Assembly: GCF_003270085.1 (NCBI RefSeq)
Contig: NZ_QFDQ01000128.1
Location: 1 to 34,961, forward strand
Reading direction: 5' to 3'
Length of the DNA: 34,961 nucleotides
Source of the DNA: Streptomyces triticisoli
GTDB taxonomy: Bacteria; Actinomycetota; Actinomycetes; Streptomycetales; Streptomycetaceae
The translations under genes and the position numbers were made by a program. Positions 1-6,274 of the stretch are shown here, piece after piece. The stretch's first letter is position 1; each line of letters starts with the position of its first letter. The notes beneath the pieces are model-generated. The model saw nothing but the letters and a program-made list of their open reading frames with translations, ran no database searches and was not told the origin of the DNA.

Positions 1-308
1 GGTGCGCCGGGCGGCTGCCCAGCACCACGCCGCCCGTCCGGCGCCTGCGGCCCCGCCCGGGCGCCGGACCGCCCGCTTCCGCCACCGCGCCTCCCGTTTC
101 CGGCCGGCCGTCACGTCGGGACCGTCGCCTCGCCGACTGTGACAGTCGTGTCCAGAGCACGGTAAGGGCTGGTGGGGCGGGGGCACGGGTGCGGTTCGCC
201 CGGTCGGGCGGTCGTCGGTGGCATCGGGGGGAACGGGTGCCCGTCCGGCGTACGGCGGTCCGGCGTACGGCGCTGCGCGAGGCCGGGTGTCCGTGGGGGG
301 CCGGCCTG
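1..308. other. No gene recognised at the left edge
   Basis: No reading frame here has convincing protein character. The stretch is downstream of the leftward SRAP gene. It contains a 13-bp near-palindrome, GACTGT-G-ACAGTC, at 135-147 and a tandem duplication at 243-272, listed separately. An upstream gene may end to the left of the window, but nothing visible proves it. Confidence 0.5.
243..272. repeat. Perfect tandem duplication of a 15-bp unit
   Basis: The unit GTCCGGCGTACGGCG occurs at 243-257 and again at 258-272 without a gap. It lies 37 bp beyond the stop codon of the SRAP gene, in non-coding DNA. Likely a recent slippage event; no function is proposed. Confidence 0.85.
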
Positions 309-1052
309 TCACGGCGGGGTCTCCTCCAGCAGGGCGGGGCCGTTGTTGCGTACGTTGTTGACGGCCGGGGAGACGGGCCGGGCGCCGAGGTGCCCGTCCG
401 CCGGGGGGCTCAGCAGTTCCCGCAGCTCGTCGGGGTCCTGGTGACGGGGGTCGAGCCAGGCGTCGTAGTCGTCCGGGGTGAGGGCGAGCGGCATGCGGGG
501 GTGGACGCGGCCGGCGGCGTCGGTGGCCTCGGTGGTGATGATGGTGCAGGTCGTCAGCCGGGCGGCGGGGTCGTCGTCCCGCTCCACCTCCGGGTCGCGC
601 CAGTACTCGTACAGTCCGGCGAACGCCATCAGCCGGCCGTCCTCGGGGCTGATGAAGTACGGCTGCTTGCGGGTCCTGCCGGTTGTTCCGGACGTGACCT
701 GCTGCCATTCGTAGAAGCCGTCGGCGGGCAGCAGGCAGCGGCGTTTGGCGAAGGCGCGGCGGAAGGCGGGCTTCTCGTGCACGGTCTCGGCCCGTGCGTT
801 GATCAGCCGGGCGCCGATCCGCGTGTCCTTCGCCCAGGACGGGACCAGTCCCCAGCGCAGGGGGCGCAGCTCCCTGCGCACGGGGGCGGCCTCACCGTTC
901 TCTCGCGGGGCGCGTTCCAGCACGGCCCACACCCTGTTGGTCGGGGCGACGTTCCAGCTGGGCTCCAGCGCCTCCTCCGGGCACCACTCGGTGGCCCCGA
1001 AGTGCTGGACCAGGCCCTCGGGGCTGCGGGTGGAGACGTAACGACCACACAT
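309..1052 (-). CDS. SOS response-associated peptidase (SRAP, YedK/HMCES-like)
   Basis: This 247-residue protein is a full-length SRAP protein. The family protects abasic sites in single-stranded DNA by forming a thiazolidine crosslink through Cys2, and can release itself by autoproteolysis. The sequence begins MCGRY, so the reactive cysteine becomes N-terminal once Met is removed. The other active-site positions are also present: Asn85 in the NARAE motif, Glu115 in the FYEW motif and His174 in the HPRMP motif. The ATG start is fixed by the need for Cys2 and has a purine-rich GATGAGG upstream. The gene stands alone, divergent from the riboswitch-controlled hydrolase. The upstream DNA at 1075-1130 is unusually AT-rich for this genome, and TTGAAG (1105-1100, minus strand) with TAAATG (1081-1076) could be a weak promoter. 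I see no clear LexA (GAAC-N4-GTTC) box. Family assignment is very secure. Confidence 0.95.
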   Translation of the reverse strand: MCGRYVSTRSPEGLVQHFGATEWCPEEALEPSWNVAPTNRVWAVLERAPRENGEAAPVRRELRPLRWGLVPSWAKDTRIGARLINARAETVHEKPAFRRAFAKRRCLLPADGFYEWQQVTSGTTGRTRKQPYFISPEDGRLMAFAGLYEYWRDPEVERDDDPAARLTTCTIITTEATDAAGRVHPRMPLALTPDDYDAWLDPRHQDPDELRELLSPPADGHLGARPVSPAVNNVRNNGPALLEETPP

Positions 1053-1185
1053 GGGGCCTCATCCGGGGAAGGTCACATTTACGTATCGGACATACCGCAC
1101 TTCAATCTTCACATGAGGCACACACGTTCGCTAAGTTGACGTCCAGGCCGCGCGATTGCCTCCGGCGAGCCCCGTCGGATCGTGC

Positions 1186-1343
1186 GGCCTCCGCCGAGTC
1201 CGGTACGCCCCCGTGGCATCCGGCGCCGGGGACCCGACCGACATTGGGGTGAATCGGCTCAACTGTCCCTCCGGACAGGGGTCGTAGGGCACGCCTTCCG
1301 TAGAACGTCCGCCCGGACCCGGCAGCTGACTCGGCAGGCGGCC
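1186..1343 (+). promoter_or_regulatory. ydaO-type c-di-AMP riboswitch aptamer
   Basis: The conserved blocks of the ydaO/yuaA class appear in order: GCCGGGGACCC (1225-1235), GGGGTGAATC (1246-1255), AGGGC with ACGCCTTCC (1286-1299), and CCCGGACCCGGCAGCTGAC (1312-1330). A terminal helix is visible: GCCGAGTC (1193-1200) is perfectly complementary to GACTCGGC (1328-1335), and partial pairing continues outward to about 1186 and 1343. A variable hairpin, CTGTCC-CTCC-GGACAG, lies at 1263-1278. This class binds cyclic di-AMP; in actinobacteria it commonly precedes cell-wall hydrolases such as rpfA and NlpC/P60 genes, as here. It means the open frame upstream of 1365 is untranslated leader. Recognition is by conserved sequence only; no covariance search was run. 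Confidence 0.9.
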
Positions 1344-1346
1344 CAT

Positions 1347-1367
1347 GGAAGGAGTGCGTCCTCCTTG
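1347..1367 (+). promoter_or_regulatory. Shine-Dalgarno and possible masking hairpin at the TTG start
   Basis: The ribosome-binding site GGAAGGAG (1347-1354) lies ten bases before the TTG start at 1365. AAGGAG (1349-1354) is perfectly complementary to CTCCTT (1361-1366), which runs into the start codon, so the site can fold into a 6-bp hairpin that hides both. Placed four bases after the aptamer, it could serve as a translational expression platform. That role is inference; the complementarity is directly visible. Confidence 0.6.
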
Positions 1368-2792
1368 GCGCCGGAACGACCGAGCGACGACAGGCCCAGC
1401 CCCGCTGAGGTGCAGCGGCGGATCAGCAGCCTCTACGACCAGGCGGAGAACGCCACGGGGAACTTCAACGCCACCCGTGCGATGAGCAGGAGCGGGCGTG
1501 CGCGGGGCAGTTCCCGGGGGACCGATCCGGCCCTCGACCGGGTGGCCGGGCAGTGGTTCGACGCGGCGCGCGCCCAGTTGGGCCCGATCGCTCCGGCGGT
1601 CCTGCCGCCCGACCGTGTGCCGAGCCGGGACAACTCCCGTACGGGGACACCGAACAGGCGTCCGGAGGACGTTCTGGAGGAACTGGGGCTGAAGGGCAGG
1701 CCGCCCCGGCTGGAGCTGACCGCCGGCCCGGCGCAGGCCGGGCCGGCACCCGCGCTCCCGGCCGGCTCCACGGCCGCCGTACCGGCTCCGCCCGTACCGG
1801 AGTTGCCCTCGGCGGCACCTGCCACCGCGTCGTCCGCCGTTCCCGTCGCGGAGCTGACCACCCGGTCCATGGAACCCCCGCCCACCAGCGCCGTGGAACC
1901 CCAGCCCACCGGCACCATGAACACCCTGACCACCCGGTCCATGCAGCCCCCGCCCACCACCGCCGCGGACCCGACCACCGGCACCATGAACGCACTCACC
2001 AACCGGCCCATGGAACCCCCGCCCACCGGCACCATGAGCACGCTCAGCACCGGAACCACGGAGTTCCAGCCCACCGGGCCGGTCGAGCCGTCGGCCGTCG
2101 GTGCCGTGGGGCCGGCTTTCGGGTCCGTGGGGACGCGGCCGCAGGCGTCCGGCACGCCGCGTGCCTCGGTGGCCGGCCGCCGGCAGCCGGTGCGGAGGTC
2201 GTCCAAGGGCCAGTCGCAGGCCAAGGTCACCCGGGCCCGCGAACTGCTGTCCCGGCACGCCCCTCAGCAGGAAGCGGCGCAGTGGCAGCAGCACTCCACC
2301 GGGCTGTTCGACACCACCCCGCCCCTGGACGGGAACTCGCTCTTCGACGCCAGCCAGGCCGTCGGCCAGGCAGCGGCCGTGGACAGCTCCGCCGCCTCCC
2401 CCGGCGTCGCCGGGACACCGGCGTCGTCCTACGGGAGGAAGGCCGCCAAGGCGCTCGAGTTCGCCCGCGCGCAGATCGGCAGGCCGTGCGTCTGGGGGGC
2501 GACCGGGCCGGACTCGTACGACTGCTCGAGCCTCACCCAGGCCGCCTGGCGGGCCGCCGGGGTGGCGCTCCCCCGCGCGGCCTTCGAGCAGGCCGTCTCC
2601 GGCACACCGGTCGAGCTCGCCGACCTCCGGCCCGGGGACCTGGTCTTCTTCTACAGCGAGGTCAACCACGTCGGCCTCTGCTCCGGCAACGGCACGATGG
2701 TCCACGCCCCGAGCCCGGGGGCGTCGATACGCGAGGAGTCGATCTTCTTCGCCGGCCCGCAGGCCATCCACAGCGCGATACGGCCCGCCTGA
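1365..2792 (+). CDS. NlpC/P60 family cell-wall hydrolase (C40 peptidase)
   Basis: A 475-residue protein with a C-terminal NlpC/P60 domain (about 363-475), a cysteine peptidase fold that cleaves peptidoglycan stem peptides. The catalytic Cys387 is in YDCSS, with His435 (NHVG) and His447 (VHAP). The N-terminal part (AEVQRRISSLYDQAENATGN) matches the helical region of a Streptomyces NlpC group. The middle is a Pro/Thr/Met-rich linker with internal repeats (about 163-242). The TTG start at 1365 is chosen because it has a good Shine-Dalgarno, gives a family-like beginning (MAPERPS), and because the longer frame from 1182 would run through the riboswitch. No classical signal peptide is visible, so the export route is unclear. 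The c-di-AMP riboswitch upstream suggests control by osmotic or wall status. Transcription probably ends at the hairpin at 2850. Confidence 0.92.
   Translation: MAPERPSDDRPSPAEVQRRISSLYDQAENATGNFNATRAMSRSGRARGSSRGTDPALDRVAGQWFDAARAQLGPIAPAVLPPDRVPSRDNSRTGTPNRRPEDVLEELGLKGRPPRLELTAGPAQAGPAPALPAGSTAAVPAPPVPELPSAAPATASSAVPVAELTTRSMEPPPTSAVEPQPTGTMNTLTTRSMQPPPTTAADPTTGTMNALTNRPMEPPPTGTMSTLSTGTTEFQPTGPVEPSAVGAVGPAFGSVGTRPQASGTPRASVAGRRQPVRRSSKGQSQAKVTRARELLSRHAPQQEAAQWQQHSTGLFDTTPPLDGNSLFDASQAVGQAAAVDSSAASPGVAGTPASSYGRKAAKALEFARAQIGRPCVWGATGPDSYDCSSLTQAAWRAAGVALPRAAFEQAVSGTPVELADLRPGDLVFFYSEVNHVGLCSGNGTMVHAPSPGASIREESIFFAGPQAIHSAIRPA
1857..2048 (+). repeat. Degenerate in-frame repeat encoding a Met/Pro/Thr linker
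   Basis: Within the hydrolase gene, three consecutive units encode variants of TTRSMEPPPT...TGTMNTL, of about 24, 23 and 16 residues. A decayed fourth (STGTTEFQPTGPVEP) follows to about 2088. Each unit repeats the MEPPPT and TGTM elements. This looks like slippage-driven growth of an unstructured linker between the N-terminal helices and the catalytic domain. Confidence 0.8.
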
Positions 2793-3549
2793 GCCGTACC
2801 CGCCCCCTGCCGGGCAGCTTGTCGCATGAGCGGAGACCTCCGTTCGAGGGGTGTCCTCACCTGATGCGGTGAGGCACCCGAGCGCGACGGGTACGCCGGA
2901 GGCGTGCGCGCCGTTTGCTCCGGCATGGACAGCTCTTCTCGGGCCGTGGAACCGGCCGGCGGGCCCTGCGACCACCCGTCCCCCATTCCCCCGCACCGCC
3001 TGCGGCCGGGCACACTCGAACACGCGCCCGGTACACCTCTGCTGCGGACGTGGGGCGTCGGGGCCGGCGAGGTGCCGCGGGGAGCGTCGGCCGGGGCGCG
3101 GCCCAGGGTGCCCGCGGTGCCCGTGCCCCGTGGGCTCCCGGGCCTGTGACAGTGGCATCACGATGGTGGGCGTGGGCGTTGACCGGGCCCGGGCATGCCG
3201 TTGGGCGCGGTGCGGAAGCGTGGGAGGACAGCGGCTGCCCCTGGTGCCGCTCGCTGCTCGGCCCGGTCCGCGGCCTCTCCGCACCGGACGCCACGCACGG
3301 CGACGACCGCCCCCTGGCTCCGCGGCGGCGCCCGGCCGGCCCGGGGGAACGCGCGCCTGTTCATGGTGCCCCTGGCAGCACTCACCGTGGTGGCCGCGCT
3401 CATGACGGCACCGGCCCGACGCCGGGGTGCGCCCGCCCCGTCGCAGCCACGCCCGTCGGCCCGCGGTCACCGGCCGTCCCCGCGGCAGAACGGACACCAC
3501 CGCGGTCGTCCCCCGGCCGTGTGGGCCCCCGGGGCGTACCCGTATGCGG
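2793..3549. other. 757-bp gap without a convincing gene
   Basis: Open frames exist on both strands but their translations are Arg/Pro/Gly-rich with no recognisable domain. Apart from the hairpin at 2850-2878 I see no structured element. A short hydrophobic stretch in one plus-strand frame near 3360-3415 (MVPLAALTVVAALM) was considered and not accepted as a gene. Confidence 0.5.
2850..2878 (+). terminator. Hairpin downstream of the NlpC/P60 gene
   Basis: GGTGTCCTCACC (2850-2861) pairs with GGTGAGGCACC (2868-2878) around the loop TGATGC, with one bulged base. It lies 58 bp after the hydrolase stop codon. There is no T-tract, as is usual in Streptomyces terminators. Confidence 0.6.
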
Positions 3550-4539
3550 TCAGGCCCCGAATCCGATGTGCACGTGGTCGTGGTGGGTGGCGTCGCTGAA
3601 GAACTGGTCCGGGGTGCTGCCACCGGACGGGAGGACGGGGCCGCCGACGTTGTAGGAGCCGGCCGCCGCCGCGTCCCGCATGAAGCGTTCGACGAGGGGG
3701 CGGGGCGTGGCCGGGTCGACGACCGCGTGGCCGTCGATCTGCCACACGTCGAAGGCGCGCCCGCGCGGATGGTCGCTGGGGCGGCTGGTGCCGAACACGT
3801 CCAGTGGGTGTCCGGAGCGGACCACACTGACGTACATCCGGTACGTCCCCGCCAGGCGCAGCATCGCGGTGAGCACACCGGCGTGGACCTGGCCGCTGTT
3901 CAGGTCGGCCCGCGCCGCGGGCGGCAGCACGATCCGGGCGTCGTCCAGCACCCGGCGCACGCCGGCCGGCGGCGGGGACAGCGGCGCGCCGGGGTGGGCC
4001 GGGTGCAGGGCGGTGACGGTCCATCCGGTGCCGGACCGCGCGAGCCGTACGTCGACCGTCGTCCCGCCCGCGTGGACGGCACCGCCGTGCCGGGTCCACT
4101 GCCGGCACACCACGAGCACGCTCGCCGAGTCGGCGAGGAACCCGCCGTACTGGGCGTCCACCACCTGCAGCGCCGCCTCGTCGGCGGACGGCAGCAGCGG
4201 TCCGGCCCGGGCCACGAGGGCGGCCGGCAGGTGCAGCGCGGTCACTCTGGCCCTCGCCGCGGACGCGCCGCCCCTGCCGCCGGGCCAGGCGCCGATCGCC
4301 TCGACGAGTTCGACGGCACGCCGTTTCACCTCGGGGTGGACCTCCGCGGACGTGGGGCGCCAGGGGGTGGTGCGGGGAAGGGCGCCTGCCGTGCCCGACG
4401 CGGACGCGCCGGAGGCGGTCGGCTCCGGCCCGGGCACGGCGCTCGTGCAGCCCGCCGCCCCCAGCAGAAACCCCGCCGTGCCCAGCAGTACGGCCCGGCG
4501 CCCGACCGGGTGCGCCGCGGACTCGGGGCCATGGGTCAT
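3550..4539 (-). CDS. Tat-type lipoprotein with LAS/M15-like metallopeptidase motifs
   Basis: A 329-residue exported protein. The N-terminus has twin arginines (GRRAVLLG, Arg14-Arg15), a hydrophobic segment and a lipobox-like AAGC with Cys31, indicating a Tat-exported lipoprotein. The C-terminal third carries Ser255-x-His257-x2-Gly260-x-Ala262-x-Asp264 (SDHPRGRAFD) and later His322-x-His324 (DHVHIGF). These fit the SxHxxGxAxD plus HxH signature of LAS enzymes, the zinc peptidases that include VanX and D,D-carboxypeptidases. The likely site of action is the outer face of the membrane, on peptidoglycan stem peptides; that substrate is inferred from the motif. The region before the motif (about 60-200) is not recognised. 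ATG at 4539 is the only start giving a proper signal peptide; the longer open frame upstream is a shadow of the phosphatase gene. Confidence 0.82.
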   Translation of the reverse strand: MTHGPESAAHPVGRRAVLLGTAGFLLGAAGCTSAVPGPEPTASGASASGTAGALPRTTPWRPTSAEVHPEVKRRAVELVEAIGAWPGGRGGASAARARVTALHLPAALVARAGPLLPSADEAALQVVDAQYGGFLADSASVLVVCRQWTRHGGAVHAGGTTVDVRLARSGTGWTVTALHPAHPGAPLSPPPAGVRRVLDDARIVLPPAARADLNSGQVHAGVLTAMLRLAGTYRMYVSVVRSGHPLDVFGTSRPSDHPRGRAFDVWQIDGHAVVDPATPRPLVERFMRDAAAAGSYNVGGPVLPSGGSTPDQFFSDATHHDHVHIGFGA

Positions 4540-4643
4540 GCCGTCCAGTGTCCGCCTCGCGTACGGCGGCTGCCCGGCGGGCGGGGTGGCCGGTTCCCGT
4601 CGGCGGCGCGAGCGCCGGGAGGGGAGGAGCCCGGCCGTGCTGG

Positions 4644-5846
4644 TCAGGGCCGGGGGCGCAGGCGGGCCGTGATCACGGCGATGCCGTCGTCCGGTCCACC
4701 GAGAGCCGCGACCAGGATCTCGTCCAGGAGTCCGCCGACGTCCTGGCCGGGCCGTACCCGCAGGGCGGCCAGGCGGCCGAGCGAGGTGTCGATGTCCTCC
4801 CCGCGCCGCTCGACCAGCCCGTAGGTGAACATCACCAGTGTGTCGTCCGGCGCGAGGGACAGGCCGGCCGCCCGATAGGCGCTGCCGCCGGTGCCGAGGG
4901 GAGGACCCACGGGCAGCGCGGCCGGGGCGGCGGTGCCGTCGCCGTGGACGACGACCGGGGGCAGGTGTCCCGCGCCGGCGAGCAGGGCCGTGCCGTGCGC
5001 CGGGTCCAGCAGGGCCAGCAGACAGGTCGCCGGGCGGCGGCCGCTCTCCGTGGACATCGTGGCGTCCAGCCGGCGCAGGATGCCGTGCGGCGCGAGGTCG
5101 GTGGAGGCGAGGTACCGCAGCAGGACGCGGTAGGCGTTCATGTCGACCGCCGCGTCCAGGCCGTGCCCCATGACGTCGCCGACGGCCAGCAGGGTGCGGC
5201 CGGAGTGCAGGCGTACCGTCTCGCACCACTGGCCGCCCACCGGCCCGGACGGGTGACGGACGGCCAGGTCCACGTCGGAGTGGGAGCGTCCGGGGCCGGC
5301 GGGCAGCACCTTCCGCAGGTCCCACACCCCGGGGCCGGCCTCCCGCTGGTCCTCCGCATGCCGCAGGTGGGCGGCGGTCAGCCGGGCCGCGTAGTGGACG
5401 GCCGCCGTCTCGTCGTCGTCGAAGGGACGGCCGGTGCGCAGGGCGAGGACGACTCCGTGGACCCGGTCCCGGGTCAGCAGCGGCACCGAGAGGGTGACCA
5501 GGCCCCCGCCTCTGCCGGGTGTGCGGGAGGCGGTGATGGGGTGGCCCGCGTCCAGGGCGCGTACGGAGACGTTCCCGCGCGGGCCCTTCTCCAGGCTGTC
5601 GAGGAGGTCGCGCCGGCCGGCCGCGGCGACCGGCCGCAGGGACTCGCCCGGCTCGCGGTGGCCCTCCTGCGAGCCGTAGAGGTCGACGGTCGCGAAGTCG
5701 CACAGATCCTCGACCAGGAACGCGGCGAGTCCGGCCGCCGTCCTGCGGTCGTCGAGGGTCGTACCGATCACGGAGAGCGCCCGCTCCGCCCGTACGAAGC
5801 GGTTCGCGGCAGCGCTCCCGGGGCCCGGCACCAGGTCGCCGTCCAC
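4644..5846 (-). CDS. GAF-PP2C (SpoIIE/RsbU-type) serine phosphatase with altered metal motif
   Basis: A 400-residue cytosolic protein. Residues about 15-165 look like a GAF-type sensor, and about 190-396 form a PP2C/SpoIIE domain. Such enzymes dephosphorylate STAS anti-sigma antagonists and so release sigma factors from HATPase anti-sigma proteins. The first metal motif is intact (GDVMGHG, Asp224), as is the C-terminal DDG (Asp386-Asp387). The middle motif, normally TDGLxE, reads FTYGLVE, so the usual metal-binding Asp is Tyr342. One base change (TAC for GAC) accounts for this. GTG at 5846 is preferred because GGAAAGG lies about eight bases upstream and the protein then begins MDGDLVPGPG. An open frame extends to 6011 but adds a low-complexity, basic N-terminus. 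A collapsed STAS gene lies just upstream on the other strand. Confidence 0.88.
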   Translation of the reverse strand: MDGDLVPGPGSAAANRFVRAERALSVIGTTLDDRRTAAGLAAFLVEDLCDFATVDLYGSQEGHREPGESLRPVAAAGRRDLLDSLEKGPRGNVSVRALDAGHPITASRTPGRGGGLVTLSVPLLTRDRVHGVVLALRTGRPFDDDETAAVHYAARLTAAHLRHAEDQREAGPGVWDLRKVLPAGPGRSHSDVDLAVRHPSGPVGGQWCETVRLHSGRTLLAVGDVMGHGLDAAVDMNAYRVLLRYLASTDLAPHGILRRLDATMSTESGRRPATCLLALLDPAHGTALLAGAGHLPPVVVHGDGTAAPAALPVGPPLGTGGSAYRAAGLSLAPDDTLVMFTYGLVERRGEDIDTSLGRLAALRVRPGQDVGGLLDEILVAALGGPDDGIAVITARLRPRP

Positions 5847-6102
5847 GACCACCCCCTTTCCGCCGCCGCGCCGTCCTCGTTCATCCCAGCACTGCGCGAG
5901 GGCGTCGGCGGGTAGCGACCCGCGGTGGCGGGCGGGACCGGAGCGGATTCCTGCCGAGGTGCGGGGCGGTGCGCGGCGCGGGGGTGCGGTGCGGCCCCTC
6001 ACGGGCTTCACGAAGCCCTGCCGTCATGGCCGACAACCCCCTGGCCATGACCGGACGTTGACGAGAAGTGAGGGCAGTGCGGCAGGGACCGAGGGACCCG
6101 CG

Positions 6103-6252
6103 GTGCCCGAGCGGCTGCTGATCACCCGCACCACGGCCGGCGACGGCACCCGTGTCGTGGTCCTCGTGGGAGGGGTCGACCTCAGCGGCGTGACCTTCGT
6201 GGACACGCTCATACCGTGCTACGCCGACCTCGATGCGGCCCTCACCGCCTGA
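6103..6252 (+). pseudogene. Collapsed STAS (anti-sigma factor antagonist) remnant
   Basis: From a GTG at 6103 the frame gives 49 residues. It starts like an RsbV-type STAS protein (VPERLLITRTTAGDGTRVVV), with the first core strand VVVLVGGVDL, and then jumps to SGVTFVD. In intact STAS proteins SGVTFVD belongs to the phospho-acceptor loop (DLSGVTFMDSSG) some 40 residues later. Both junction regions normally contain VDL, so a deletion between two such copies would produce exactly this fusion. The acceptor Ser is missing and the remaining tail (TLIPCYADLDAALTA) is not family-like. The nearest upstream gene is the divergent PP2C phosphatase, a usual STAS partner. A short functional peptide cannot be excluded. 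Confidence 0.6.
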
Positions 6253-6274
6253 CGCACCGCGTGAACCGGCCGGG

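Noticed and set aside
1182..1364. Upstream extension of the NlpC/P60 reading frame from an ATG at 1182
   Set aside because: It would be translated through the riboswitch aptamer and yields an Arg/Pro-rich, non-family sequence; the TTG at 1365 has a good ribosome-binding site.
3195..3599. Plus-strand frame with a hydrophobic MVPLAALTVVAALM segment
   Set aside because: Only the short hydrophobic run looks protein-like; the rest is Arg/Pro-rich and it overlaps the lipoprotein gene. A tiny membrane peptide is not excluded.
2915..3655. Long plus-strand open frames across the 2.8-3.6 kb gap
   Set aside because: Low-complexity translations, no domain, and the longest overlaps the 3' end of the well-supported lipoprotein gene in the opposite direction.
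4540..5703. A 717-residue minus-strand frame ending at 3550
   Set aside because: Only its last 329 residues are real; the upstream part is an antisense-register shadow of the phosphatase gene with no family character.
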